From: Planctomycetota bacterium
GTDB taxonomy: Bacteria > Planctomycetota > UBA1135 > UBA2386
Assembly (NCBI GenBank): GCA_020638735.1
Contig: JACKHZ010000010.1
Location: forward strand, 248,001-312,000
Reading direction: 5' to 3'
DNA: 64,000 nucleotides
The notes below the pieces were generated by a model. That model was not told the DNA's origin. It was given only the letters and a program-made list of their open reading frames with translations, and searched no databases. Numbering within the stretch: the stretch's first letter is position 1; every line of letters starts with the position of its first letter. A program made the translations under genes and the position numbers. Shown here in pieces: positions 43,887-52,343 of the stretch.

Positions 43887-45734
43887 ATGCGCAGCTTCGA
43901 GTTCTCGCTCCTCTTCTCCTCTCTGGCCGCGTCGCTGTGCGCGCAGTCGCTGCAGCCGCAGATGGGGGCGCCCCTCGCCGGGCTGACCACGACCCAGCTG
44001 CAGCAGTTCGAGACCGGCAAGGCCGACTTCAACACCGCGCTGAGCGCGCCGAACGGGCTCGGCCCGATCTTCAACCAGGTCAGCTGTGCCAACTGCCACA
44101 ACAACCCGATCGGCGGCGCCGGCAGCACCAAGGTGACGCGGTTCGGCTTCGACGACGGCAAGGGTGGCTTCGATCCGCTGGATGCCCTCGGCGGCACGTT
44201 GCTGCAGGTCGGCGCCATCGATCCCGCGTGCCAGGAGATCGTGCCCGCTGCGGCCAACATCACGGCGTTCCGCCTGACGCCGTCGGCGCTGGGCTTCGGC
44301 CTGATCGAAGCGATCGACGACGCCGACATCGTGGCCAACGCGACGGTGCCGCCGAGCGTCAACGTCAGCGGCCGGGTGCACTGGGTCACGCCGCTGGAGA
44401 CGCCCACCGGCCCGCTGCGCGCCGGCCGCTTCGGTTGGAAGTCGCAGATCGCCACCGTGCTGTCGTTCTCGGGCGACGCCTCGCAGAACGAGATGGGCTT
44501 CACCAACCGGCTGCTGCCGTTCGAGAACGCGCCCAACGGCAACGCCGCGCTGCTGGCGACGTGGGACACGGTCGCCGACCCTGAGGACGGTCCGGACGGC
44601 AACGGCCTCGACTTCATCGACCGCATCACGCACTTCCAGCGCTACCTCGCGGCGCCGCCGCAGACGCCCCGTTCGGGCATGAGCGGCGAAGTGATCTTCG
44701 ACGCCGTCGGCTGCGCCGACTGCCACGTCTCGACGTGGACGACGCGCAACGATCCGGCGCTCGAGGCTTCGATCCGCAACCAGACCATCAAGCCCTACTC
44801 GGACTTCCTGCTGCACGACATGGGCATCGCGGCGGACTTCATCCCGACCGGCGACGCCGCCGGCGGCGAGCTGCGCACGCCGCTGCTGTGGGGCGTTCGC
44901 ACGCGCGACGCGATGTGGCACGACGGCCGCGTCGTCGGCGGCACGCTGCAGACCCGCATGCTCGGCGCCGGTGGCATCATCGAGCTGCACGCCGCGCTCG
45001 GTAGCGAGGCGCGCCCGTCGGCGCTCGCGTTCCAGGCGCTGTCGGGCGCGGATCAGCTGAAGGTGGTCGCGTTCCTCGATTCGCTCGGCCGCCGCGAGTT
45101 CGACGCCAACGGCGACAACGTGCTCGACGCGACCGACCTGGCCGCGTTCCGCGTCGCCTACGCCGGCGGGCCCTACACGGCCGACGACGCCGAGGCGGTG
45201 TTCGACTTCGATCAGGACGGCGACGTGGACGACGACGACCTCGCCGCGTTCGCGACCGTCTACGAAGGCGACTGCGACGGCGATCAGGTCAACGACCTCG
45301 ACCAGGTCCTCAACCACGGCGGCGACGACGCCAACCAGAACCTGCTGCTCGACTCGTGTGAGTTCTGCCAGGTCGACCTCGGCTTCGCCGGCGGCGGCGC
45401 GCTGCGCCTGGACATCTGCGGCGACGACCTCACGACGGCCGACTCGCGCGCCTCGTTCCAGCTGGTGGACGGCCCGCCCAACTCGATGGTGCTGGTCGCG
45501 ATCGGCGCCTCTTCCTCGCCGTACCTGATCACGCCGACCGAGTACCTGGTGCCGACCGAACCGCTCGTCGCGCTGGTGACCTTCTTCACCACCGACGCGC
45601 TGGGTGAGCTGCACCTGCCGCTGTGGGGAGGCGGCAACCTGCCGACGCTGTTCTGGGTCTTCCAGGCGGCGACGTTCGACGGCGTCAACTGGGATCTGTC
45701 CAACGCCCTCGAGGTCGAGGTCGGCGGGTTCTGA
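43887..45734 (+). CDS. Secreted di-heme thiol-oxidoreductase-like cytochrome with dockerin-like repeats
   Basis: The 615-residue protein has a signal peptide (SSLAASLCAQ) and two CxxCH heme c sites, CANCH and CADCH, in the order and spacing of DUF1111/di-heme oxidoreductase (DHOR) proteins. It also has GMSGEVIF, RTPLLWG and AMWHDG, which are typical. Residues about 405-470 carry EF-hand/dockerin-like loops (DANGDNVLDATDLAAF, DFDQDGDVDDDDLAAF). The C-terminus follows the shared module (LRLDICGDD, ending 'FQAATFDGVNWDLSNALEV'). It should be an exported electron-transfer protein, with the added domains perhaps mediating attachment. It is preceded by a 17-bp hairpin. Confidence 0.8.
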   Translation: MRSFEFSLLFSSLAASLCAQSLQPQMGAPLAGLTTTQLQQFETGKADFNTALSAPNGLGPIFNQVSCANCHNNPIGGAGSTKVTRFGFDDGKGGFDPLDALGGTLLQVGAIDPACQEIVPAAANITAFRLTPSALGFGLIEAIDDADIVANATVPPSVNVSGRVHWVTPLETPTGPLRAGRFGWKSQIATVLSFSGDASQNEMGFTNRLLPFENAPNGNAALLATWDTVADPEDGPDGNGLDFIDRITHFQRYLAAPPQTPRSGMSGEVIFDAVGCADCHVSTWTTRNDPALEASIRNQTIKPYSDFLLHDMGIAADFIPTGDAAGGELRTPLLWGVRTRDAMWHDGRVVGGTLQTRMLGAGGIIELHAALGSEARPSALAFQALSGADQLKVVAFLDSLGRREFDANGDNVLDATDLAAFRVAYAGGPYTADDAEAVFDFDQDGDVDDDDLAAFATVYEGDCDGDQVNDLDQVLNHGGDDANQNLLLDSCEFCQVDLGFAGGGALRLDICGDDLTTADSRASFQLVDGPPNSMVLVAIGASSSPYLITPTEYLVPTEPLVALVTFFTTDALGELHLPLWGGGNLPTLFWVFQAATFDGVNWDLSNALEVEVGGF

Positions 45735-45871
45735 CGCCGGGTCCGGGTGCGGCCCGGCGCGCCGCCCCCGATGGCCGGGGAAGCTCCGGACAGGGAACGG
45801 TTAGGAATCCGTGAAGCCTCGCCGGCGGGCTTCCCGGTGCACGGTCGTGTGGCACCATTCTGCACGTCACC
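45735..45871 (+). other. Densely structured intergenic leader of unknown class
   Basis: Between the cytochrome and lipoprotein genes about five short hairpins can be drawn in a row: GCCGGG/CCCGGC, CCGG/CCGG around GGAAGCT, ACGG/CCGT around TTAGGAAT, GAAGCC/GGCTTC, and GGTGC/GCACC. None matches a riboswitch, tRNA, SRP or RNase P signature that I know. GC richness alone raises hairpin frequency. It could hold a structured RNA or a terminator plus leader. Confidence 0.3.
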
Positions 45872-46777
45872 ATGCGCCGCCTCCTGCTCCCCGTCCTCGC
45901 CCTCGCCGCCTGCAACAGCGGCAGCAGTGCTCCTGCGCCGGCCCAGCTCCAGCTCAAGCCGACGGTCTCCCTGGGCTCCGACAACGCGATCGACGCGTCG
46001 CGGGCATGCATCCGCTCGGCGTTCGACATCGAGCGAGTGACCTACGTCGGCGTCAGCATGCTCAACGTGCCGCGGCCGGTCGACGAGCCGGCCGGTGTCG
46101 GGCTCGGCGCGGCGCTGATCTCGCGCGAGATCTTCGACCAGTTCGGCGCCTCCGCGACGCTGACCTGGGACGACCGTGACGGCAACGACAAGTACACGAC
46201 CGGCGACGTCTTCACGATCGACTTCAACGGCTACACCGACCAGGGCGTGCTGCTCGACGGCACCATGCAGATCTCGGGTCTGACGATCGCTGGCCCGTTG
46301 CCGAGCCTCGGCGTCTGGGTCGCGAACGGCACGCTCGAGCTGCTCAACGTCACGCTCACCATCGGCAGCCAGCAGTGGCCGATCACCTCGAAGATCCCGT
46401 TCCACTACGAGAACCGGCAGGTCGTGGAGCTGTTCGAGGTCGAGCTCCCCGAAGATGTGCAGCTCGGGCCCTACACGGTGCAGGCCGGCTCCTCGTTCGC
46501 GCGCTACGAGCGCCTCGATTCGGTTGCCCATTCCTACTCCGGCGCGGTCTTCGCTGCCGACCTCGACGGCATGCTGACCTACGAGTCCGAGAGCTTCCTC
46601 GGCGGCTTCCCGTTCTTCGCCGATCCGACGACCGGCAAGTTCTTCGTCTACGGCACGCAGCGCAGCCGGCTCGAGCTCGAGCCTGGGTTCTTCACGCTCG
46701 ACATCCGCGTCGACGTCGACGGCGACGGCGCCTTCGAGGACGAGATCCCGACCAGCTTCTTCGCGCTGGTGCCTTGA
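45872..46777 (+). CDS. Predicted lipoprotein, beta-rich, unknown function
   Basis: The 301-residue protein has a lipobox (VLALAAC, Cys14). The rest is predicted beta-strand with a calcium-loop-like WDDRDGNDKYTTGD and, near the C-terminus, DVDGDGAFEDEIP. I do not recognise a family. The leader is a highly structured 137-bp stretch. A hairpin follows at 46791-46827. Confidence 0.6.
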   Translation: MRRLLLPVLALAACNSGSSAPAPAQLQLKPTVSLGSDNAIDASRACIRSAFDIERVTYVGVSMLNVPRPVDEPAGVGLGAALISREIFDQFGASATLTWDDRDGNDKYTTGDVFTIDFNGYTDQGVLLDGTMQISGLTIAGPLPSLGVWVANGTLELLNVTLTIGSQQWPITSKIPFHYENRQVVELFEVELPEDVQLGPYTVQAGSSFARYERLDSVAHSYSGAVFAADLDGMLTYESESFLGGFPFFADPTTGKFFVYGTQRSRLELEPGFFTLDIRVDVDGDGAFEDEIPTSFFALVP

Positions 46778-46790
46778 CGCGGCGGTGACC

Positions 46791-46827
46791 CTCCCGCCGG
46801 CGCCCGCGCGGCGCTCGCAGGCGGGAG
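46791..46827. terminator. Hairpin after the lipoprotein gene
   Basis: CTCCCGCC (46791-46798) pairs with GGCGGGAG (46820-46827), an 8-bp stem starting 14 bp after the stop at 46777. The 21-nt loop is long and no T-run follows. Confidence 0.35.
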
Positions 46828-46935
46828 ATGTTCCCTGGCCTCGTCCGCGGCCCGCTCCTTTGGGCATCATGGGCGACCTCGCGCGCTGGTCACGGTGGCC
46901 GGTGGCGCGTCCCGGTCCCTGGTCTGGAGGTCCCG

Positions 46936-47667
46936 ATGTTCGTCAAAGGTCTCGCGCTCACCGCTCTCGTCGCTTCGACCCCGCTGGCCCTGTTCGTCAC
47001 GCACGACGCGCAGCAGCCGCAGGACCCCAAGCCGGCGGCCGCCCGCCCCGCAGAGCGCTCGGCCGACGTCGATCGCATCAACCAGGACCTGCGTCGCGCC
47101 CGCGCGGAGCTGCACGCCGCGCGCGAGGACGTGCAGCGGCTGCGCGGGCAGCTCGACGCGGCGCTCGACCGCCTCGAGGAGCACTACCAGCCCGAGCGCG
47201 ACCGCAACTGCTCGCCGTCGCGCGGCCGCGCGCTGATGTCGCACTACCAGTGGCTGCGCGGGCAAGGCCACGAGGAGCGCGCCGGGACGACGTTGGCCAA
47301 GGTCGTCGACCAGGTCGGCGACGACGTCGGGCGGCAGAACAGCGCCGCGTGGGAGCTGATGACCGAGAAGGACTCGGCCGGCAAGTTCGACGAGGTCGCG
47401 CTGGCGATCGCGCGGCGCATGGATCAGCGCCGCGCGCACCTCAACCACAACTACCTCGACACCGTCGCGCTCGCCTACTTCCTCAACGGCGAGGTCGAGC
47501 TCGCCTGCACGCTCGAGCAGCAGGCGATCGAGAAGGGCGGCCGCGGTGACGACTTCCGCCGACGCCTGCGCACCTACGAAGCCGCGCGCGACGCGCTGGT
47601 CGCCGCCCGGCGGGCGAACGAGCGGCCGGCGGCGACGATGGTCGCGGTCAGCGACGACGAGGACTGA
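46936..47667 (+). CDS. Periplasmic coiled-coil protein, unknown function
   Basis: The 243-residue protein begins at an ATG with GGAGG 5 nt upstream. The N-terminus has a signal or anchor helix (GLALTALVASTPLALFV). A coiled coil follows (about 45-90: VDRINQDLRRARAELHAAR and DVQRLRGQLDAALDRLEEHY). The C-terminal half is predicted helical. No family recognised. Confidence 0.6.
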   Translation: MFVKGLALTALVASTPLALFVTHDAQQPQDPKPAAARPAERSADVDRINQDLRRARAELHAAREDVQRLRGQLDAALDRLEEHYQPERDRNCSPSRGRALMSHYQWLRGQGHEERAGTTLAKVVDQVGDDVGRQNSAAWELMTEKDSAGKFDEVALAIARRMDQRRAHLNHNYLDTVALAYFLNGEVELACTLEQQAIEKGGRGDDFRRRLRTYEAARDALVAARRANERPAATMVAVSDDED

Positions 47668-47687
47668 CGCCCGGGCGACTGCGCCGC

Positions 47688-48734
47688 CTACTCGCGCAAC
47701 GCCGCGGCGATCTCGTCGGCGACCCACGCGTTGCCGGCCGGGGTCATGTGGCCCCGGAAGTAGCGACCCGGCAGCGCCGGGTCGCGCTCGGCCAGCTCGG
47801 CGACGCGCGCGGCGAGGTCCAGCGTCTGGACGCCTTGCTGAACCGCGTGCTGTAGCACCGGCTCGATCCAGTCGGGTCGCCATCCGCCTTGCAGGACCAG
47901 CAGCAGCCGCGTGCCGCGCGCCCGGCAGGCCGCGTCGATGCGGTCGACGATGCGCATGCCGAGCGGGCAGAGCTGCCGGAACAGGTGCGGCAAGACCACC
48001 TGCTTCTGGTCCTCGTACCACCACTGCTTGCAGGTGTTGGCCAGCACCGCGTCGACGAGCGCGCTGTGGCCGAGCAGGTCCTTCCACCAGCGCGCCGGGT
48101 CGGGCGGCAGGGCGGCGTGGTCGATGGGCACGCCCTTCAGCACCAGGCCGTCGCCGTCGAGGTCGAGGATCGGCAGGTTGGTGTAGCGCCGCGAGTAGCA
48201 GCTGCGCAGCAGGTCGTCGGCGATCAGGCTGACGATCAGCACCTGTGGCTGCAGGCGATCCAGCAGCTGCTCGCCGCGCAGCACCGTCTGCGTGAAGCTG
48301 TAGCCGAACACGCCGCCGTTGCGCACCGGGCGGTCCAGCAGCCGTTCGAGCGCGGCGGGCCACGTCTGGTCGTCGTCCACCTCGTCGCCGAACGTGAACG
48401 AGTCGCCGACGCAGACGATCAGCGGACCGTCCGGACGCGGCTGGTCGCCGTTGCTGCGCAGCCCGTCGCCGTCGATCGTCACCTGCGTGCCCCAGTGGTT
48501 GTCATGGCTCGCGAAGCCCGGCTGCGGCGCATAGCCGAGCGTGTCGTCGAGCATCGCCGGGTAGTTGCGGCGCACCAGGTCGAGGCGGAACTCGCGGAAG
48601 CTGCCGAACCACAGCGGCGCGCGCACGACGCGCGTGACGAGCTCGCAGACCAGCAGCAGCGCGGTCACCGGGACGATCGAGAACAGCAGGCGGCGCCCCA
48701 GGGACCGATGGCGTGGCGCGCGTCGCGGTGTCAC
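47688..48734 (-). CDS. SGNH/GDSL-family hydrolase with N-terminal membrane anchor
   Basis: The 348-residue protein has an N-terminal hydrophobic segment (LLFSIVPVTALLLVCELV) and an SGNH hydrolase core. Block I is VCVGDSFTFGDEV with Ser112. The C-terminal block is RGHMTPAGNAWVA with the catalytic histidine. Members of this type act as acetylhydrolases or O-acyltransferase-linked esterases on envelope polysaccharides. The GTG start is an estimate; no clear Shine-Dalgarno is seen. It follows the gene at 48743 by 8 bp on the same strand. Confidence 0.7.
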   Translation of the reverse strand: MTPRRAPRHRSLGRRLLFSIVPVTALLLVCELVTRVVRAPLWFGSFREFRLDLVRRNYPAMLDDTLGYAPQPGFASHDNHWGTQVTIDGDGLRSNGDQPRPDGPLIVCVGDSFTFGDEVDDDQTWPAALERLLDRPVRNGGVFGYSFTQTVLRGEQLLDRLQPQVLIVSLIADDLLRSCYSRRYTNLPILDLDGDGLVLKGVPIDHAALPPDPARWWKDLLGHSALVDAVLANTCKQWWYEDQKQVVLPHLFRQLCPLGMRIVDRIDAACRARGTRLLLVLQGGWRPDWIEPVLQHAVQQGVQTLDLAARVAELAERDPALPGRYFRGHMTPAGNAWVADEIAAALRE

Positions 48735-48742
48735 GGGCGCGG

Positions 48743-49471
48743 TCAGTTGTCGCCCGCTGCGGCGGTTCCTTCCGCCTCGCCTGCCTCGCGCGCGGCGCGC
48801 AGCTGCTGACCCGCGGCCACCTGCAGCGCCTGGGTATGGCGCATGACCAGCGAGTACGCCGTCGCGAGCCCCAGCCCGACGAAGAGGATGTCGAACAGGT
48901 GGAAGTCCTCCTTCAGGTAGTCGACGAAGGGGTAGTCCGCTGCGGCCACGGCCGCGCAGTGCTCGTGCCACTGCGGCGCGTCCGGCGTGTTGGCGGTGAG
49001 CCACTCGAGCTGCTTCGCCCAGCCGTGGCGGAACGCCGCGGCGTTGGCGGCCTCGTAACCGTGGTCGAGCACGAAGCTGTCGACCTGCTCGTCGCTCGGC
49101 GACTTGCCGAGCGACGCCCAGTCCTTGGCGTCCGCCTGGTACTCGGCGAACAGCTCGTCGTTCGACGACACCGTCTCATCGAGGAAGTGTCGGTAGGCGT
49201 AGAACTTGCCCGTGCCGATCGACAGCACCGCCAACACGGCCGCGCAGCAAGCGACCATCTGGCCGTGGCCGCGGCCCTTGACCATGGCGAAGCCGACCAG
49301 CGCGCCGATGCCCAAGGCGAGGTAGACGAGCTCGCGGTTGGCGAAGACGATGAGGGCGGCCCAGGCCGCGGCGCCGGCGACGGCCGCCGCCGCGCCGAGG
49401 CCCAGCGAGAGGCCGAGGTTGGGCGGCGGCAGCAGGTCGCGGGTGTTCACGTCGCGAGGTTCCCGATTCAT
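48743..49471 (-). CDS. Membrane protein, unknown function
   Basis: The 242-residue protein has about four transmembrane helices, two near the N-terminus (AAAAVAGAAAWAALIVFAN region, 25-45, and 49-65), one near 70-90 and one near 190-210. Between the last two lies a soluble domain of about 100 residues (KFYAYRHFLDETV). It is divergent from the D-amino acid oxidase gene and precedes the SGNH hydrolase on the same strand by 8 bp, so they likely form an operon. Confidence 0.6.
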   Translation of the reverse strand: MNREPRDVNTRDLLPPPNLGLSLGLGAAAAVAGAAAWAALIVFANRELVYLALGIGALVGFAMVKGRGHGQMVACCAAVLAVLSIGTGKFYAYRHFLDETVSSNDELFAEYQADAKDWASLGKSPSDEQVDSFVLDHGYEAANAAAFRHGWAKQLEWLTANTPDAPQWHEHCAAVAAADYPFVDYLKEDFHLFDILFVGLGLATAYSLVMRHTQALQVAAGQQLRAAREAGEAEGTAAAGDN

Positions 49472-49533
49472 GCGCGCAGATCATGCCGACGGGATCCGCA
49501 GGAGTCTTGCCTCGATCGCCGGGTTGCCATGGA

Positions 49534-50505
49534 ATGCGCGCGATGAAGGATCCGCTCTGCCCCGATGTCGTCGTCGTCGGCGCCGGCATCGCCGGTCTCA
49601 CCGCCGCCCTCGAGCTGTGCGCGCGCGGCGCCAGCGTGCGGGTGTGGAGTCGGGACGACCCGAAGCACACCACGTCGGCGGTCGCCGGGGCGATCTGGTA
49701 CCCGTTCCTCGCCGAACCGCGCGAACGCATCGTCGCGCTCGGTGAGGCGAGCCTGCGGCATCTGAAGGCGTTGGCGGCGGATCCGGCGACCGGCGTGCAC
49801 CTGGAGCCGGTCGTCGAGGTGTTTCGCGGCCCGCCGGACCTGTGGTGGAGTTCGTCGGTGTCGCGCCCGCAGCTGCTGCCGCCGGACGACGTCCCGCTCG
49901 GCTACGACGCCGCGGTGCGCCTCGAGGTGCCGATCTGCGACGCACCGGTCTTCTTGGCGTGGTTGGTCGACCGACTCGCGGCGCGTGGTGTGCAGATCGA
50001 ACGCCGCGAGCTGGCCTCGATCGAGCCGGCGTTCGCCGTCGCCGACACGGTCGTCAACTGCTCCGGCCTCGGCGCGCGGGAGCTGTGCGGCGACTCGTCG
50101 CTGTTCGCGGTGCGCGGCCAGGTGCTGGTCTGCGAGGACCTGCCGGTCGACGCGGCCTGGATCGACGACACCGGCGCGCGGCCGTCGTACTTCATCCCGC
50201 GTCGGGGCGAACTGATCGTCGGCGGCACCGCGCAGCATGACGATGCGCGGCTCGAGCCCGACGGCTTCGACACGGCGGCGATCCTCGCCGGCGTCGCGCA
50301 CCGCCTGCCCGCGTTGGGGCCGCAGCACGTGCGCGCGGCCCGCGTCGGCATGCGGCCATGCCGGCCGAGTCTGCGGCTCGAGGCCGAGGACCTGCCGGGC
50401 GGGCGCCGTCTGGTGCACGACTATGGCCACGGTGGCTCCGGCTTCACGATCGCGCACGGCTGCGCCGAGGTCGTCGCCGACCTGGTGTTGGCGCCGCGCG
50501 AGTGA
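49534..50505 (+). CDS. FAD-dependent D-amino acid oxidase family protein
   Basis: The 323-residue protein is an FAD-dependent oxidase of the DAO group, which converts D-amino acids to 2-oxo acids, ammonia and H2O2. The dinucleotide-binding motif VVVGAGIAGL begins at residue 13 (G16, G18, G21). Downstream blocks fit DAO: AGAIWYPF, VNCSGLGAREL, VRGQVLVCED, YFIPRRGELIVGGT and the C-terminal HDYGHGGSGFTIAHGCA. The Tyr and Arg substrate-contact positions of characterised enzymes are plausibly in YFIPR and RPSLRLE. D-aspartate versus neutral preference is undecided. The ATG at 49534 or 49543 could be used. No signal peptide, so cytoplasmic. Confidence 0.85.
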   Translation: MRAMKDPLCPDVVVVGAGIAGLTAALELCARGASVRVWSRDDPKHTTSAVAGAIWYPFLAEPRERIVALGEASLRHLKALAADPATGVHLEPVVEVFRGPPDLWWSSSVSRPQLLPPDDVPLGYDAAVRLEVPICDAPVFLAWLVDRLAARGVQIERRELASIEPAFAVADTVVNCSGLGARELCGDSSLFAVRGQVLVCEDLPVDAAWIDDTGARPSYFIPRRGELIVGGTAQHDDARLEPDGFDTAAILAGVAHRLPALGPQHVRAARVGMRPCRPSLRLEAEDLPGGRRLVHDYGHGGSGFTIAHGCAEVVADLVLAPRE

Positions 50506-50599
50506 CGCTCCCCTGCTTGCGGTCGCGGGTATGCAGGCGTGCCGATGTGGGGGCGCCCGGTTGACCACGCGCCGCGCGGCGGTCAAGGTGCGCGACGCC

Positions 50600-52303
50600 A
50601 TGCGACCGCTTCGTCCGTTCCTCTCCGCCCTCGTCGGCATCGCCCTGTCGGGCAGCGCGCTCGCGCAGACCCCGGTCGTCACCTACTCCGGCGAGAACAT
50701 GCGCCTGGCCTCGGCGGGCGTCGCCGCCGGCGCCGGCGGCAGCTGGAACCTGACGCTGCAGATGGCCAACGACAACGGCAACGGCTCGCTGCCCAGCACC
50801 TGGCGGCGTTGGTGGCACTGCCAGGTCGACGGTGTCACCGCTGGCGCGACCCTCAACTTCACCGTCACCAACGCCGGCTACGCGGACGTCATCCTGCCGG
50901 TGTGGTCGCTGTCCAGCGACGGCGTCCACTTCGGCGACTACACGCGCATGCCGACCAGCGCCGTGCCGCAGGTCGTCGGCGGCACGCAGCACCGCTTCTC
51001 GGTGGTGGTGCCCGCCGGCACCGTCGCGATGCGCGTCGCCAAGTACTTCCCGTACACCGTGACCCGCAAGAACGCGCTGCTGCTGGCGATGGCCGGCCAC
51101 CCGCGCGTGCGCAGCATCACGACGATCGGCCTGTCGCAGCAGGGCCGCCAGATCCAGATGCTCGAGCTGACCGACCCGAGCGTGCCCGACTCGCAGAAGG
51201 AGCGCATCTGGATCCACTCCGGCGTGCACCCGGCGGAGACCACCGCCTACCTGACGATGCAGGGGCTGCTCGAGTGGCTGACCAGCGGCGACCCCTACGC
51301 CGAGCTGCTGCTCGACCACGCGATCGTCGACGTGGTGCCGATGCCCAACCCTGACGGCGTCTGGCTCGGCAACTACCGCGCGAACGCCAACTCGGTGGAG
51401 ATCGAATCGCAGTGGAGCGCGCCGTACACGTCGACGCAGCCGGAGGTGGTCGCGCTGCGCACCAAGATCGAGTCGTTCATGGGCACGCCGCAGAATCCGG
51501 GGCTCAACCCGATCCGCGTGCTGCTCAACCTGCACAGCTCCCACGGTGTCGCGTTCCCGTTCCACTTCCAGCACACGTCCAACCCCTCGTGGTCGCCTGG
51601 CTGCACCAACTGCGGTGTCCTGCCGGTGGTCCATCAGGCCGAGGGGCTGTGGATCTCGAAGTTCGAGACGCGCAGCCAGTTCGTCGACATCGGCGCGACG
51701 CAGAGCAGCACGCTCGGCTCGCGGCCGTACGTCGAGTCGATGGCGCACGATCGTTGGACCTCGCAGAACGGCTGGCTGAACGCGCCGCACTTCCTGCCGC
51801 CGGTCATGGCGATCACGTTCGAGGGCACCTATGGCAAGGGCCCGGACGGCGTGACGTGGAACACCGAGGCCGACTACCTGCAGTGCGGCCACGAGATGGG
51901 CCTCGCGCTGCTCGACTACCTGGGCCTCGGGCTGACGGCGAGCACGTCCAGCTACGGCTCCTCGTGCGCGGCGACGACGCTCGCCTGCACGCTGGTCGTG
52001 CAGCCGGACGCCAGCCACGTCGCCAACCTCGCGATCACCAGCGGCGCGCCGTCCGGGTTCGCCGTGCTGGTGGTCGGCGGCCAGCAGGTGTCCGTGCCGC
52101 TGCCGGCGCCGTGGGCGAGCTGTCTGCTGCTGGTCAGCCCGGACGTGTCGCTGGGGCTGTCCCTCGACGGCGCGGGTGCGGCCAGCGTCGGCCTGCCGAT
52201 GCCCGTGGTGCCCGGCTTGCACGCCTACCTGCAGGCGGTCGCGCTGGATCTCGCGCTCGACATCGACACCAGCAACGGCGTGATCGTGCAGAACGACTAC
52301 TGA
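50600..52303 (+). CDS. Secreted M14 zinc carboxypeptidase with shared C-terminal module
   Basis: The 567-residue protein has a signal peptide (LVGIALSGSALAQ). The M14 site is HPAE with H210 and E213 and the third ligand H312 in NLHSSHG. A substrate-binding segment reads NPDGVWLGNYRAN. The catalytic Glu is plausibly in MAITFEGTYG. An N-terminal beta domain (about 25-160) precedes the peptidase domain, as in family M14 cytosolic-carboxypeptidase-like members. The C-terminus (from YGSSCAATTLACTL) is the shared secreted-protein module, ending 'LQAVALD...DTSNGVIVQ'. Confidence 0.8.
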   Translation: MRPLRPFLSALVGIALSGSALAQTPVVTYSGENMRLASAGVAAGAGGSWNLTLQMANDNGNGSLPSTWRRWWHCQVDGVTAGATLNFTVTNAGYADVILPVWSLSSDGVHFGDYTRMPTSAVPQVVGGTQHRFSVVVPAGTVAMRVAKYFPYTVTRKNALLLAMAGHPRVRSITTIGLSQQGRQIQMLELTDPSVPDSQKERIWIHSGVHPAETTAYLTMQGLLEWLTSGDPYAELLLDHAIVDVVPMPNPDGVWLGNYRANANSVEIESQWSAPYTSTQPEVVALRTKIESFMGTPQNPGLNPIRVLLNLHSSHGVAFPFHFQHTSNPSWSPGCTNCGVLPVVHQAEGLWISKFETRSQFVDIGATQSSTLGSRPYVESMAHDRWTSQNGWLNAPHFLPPVMAITFEGTYGKGPDGVTWNTEADYLQCGHEMGLALLDYLGLGLTASTSSYGSSCAATTLACTLVVQPDASHVANLAITSGAPSGFAVLVVGGQQVSVPLPAPWASCLLLVSPDVSLGLSLDGAGAASVGLPMPVVPGLHAYLQAVALDLALDIDTSNGVIVQNDY

Positions 52304-52343
52304 TCGTCGCGGCGGCGCGCGCCGGCCGCTATCCTGCGCCGCG

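Noticed and set aside
40497..45614. A 1705-codon open frame on the minus strand
   Set aside because: It is Arg/Val/Ala-rich antisense of the genes at 41127, 43887 and others, an artefact of high GC where stop codons are rare. The plus-strand products have signal peptides and domains.
45780..45830. Possible tRNA or cobalamin riboswitch from GGTTAGGAATCC
   Set aside because: The T-loop-like segment lacks TTCRA and no cloverleaf or B12-box follows; the cobalamin consensus does not match.
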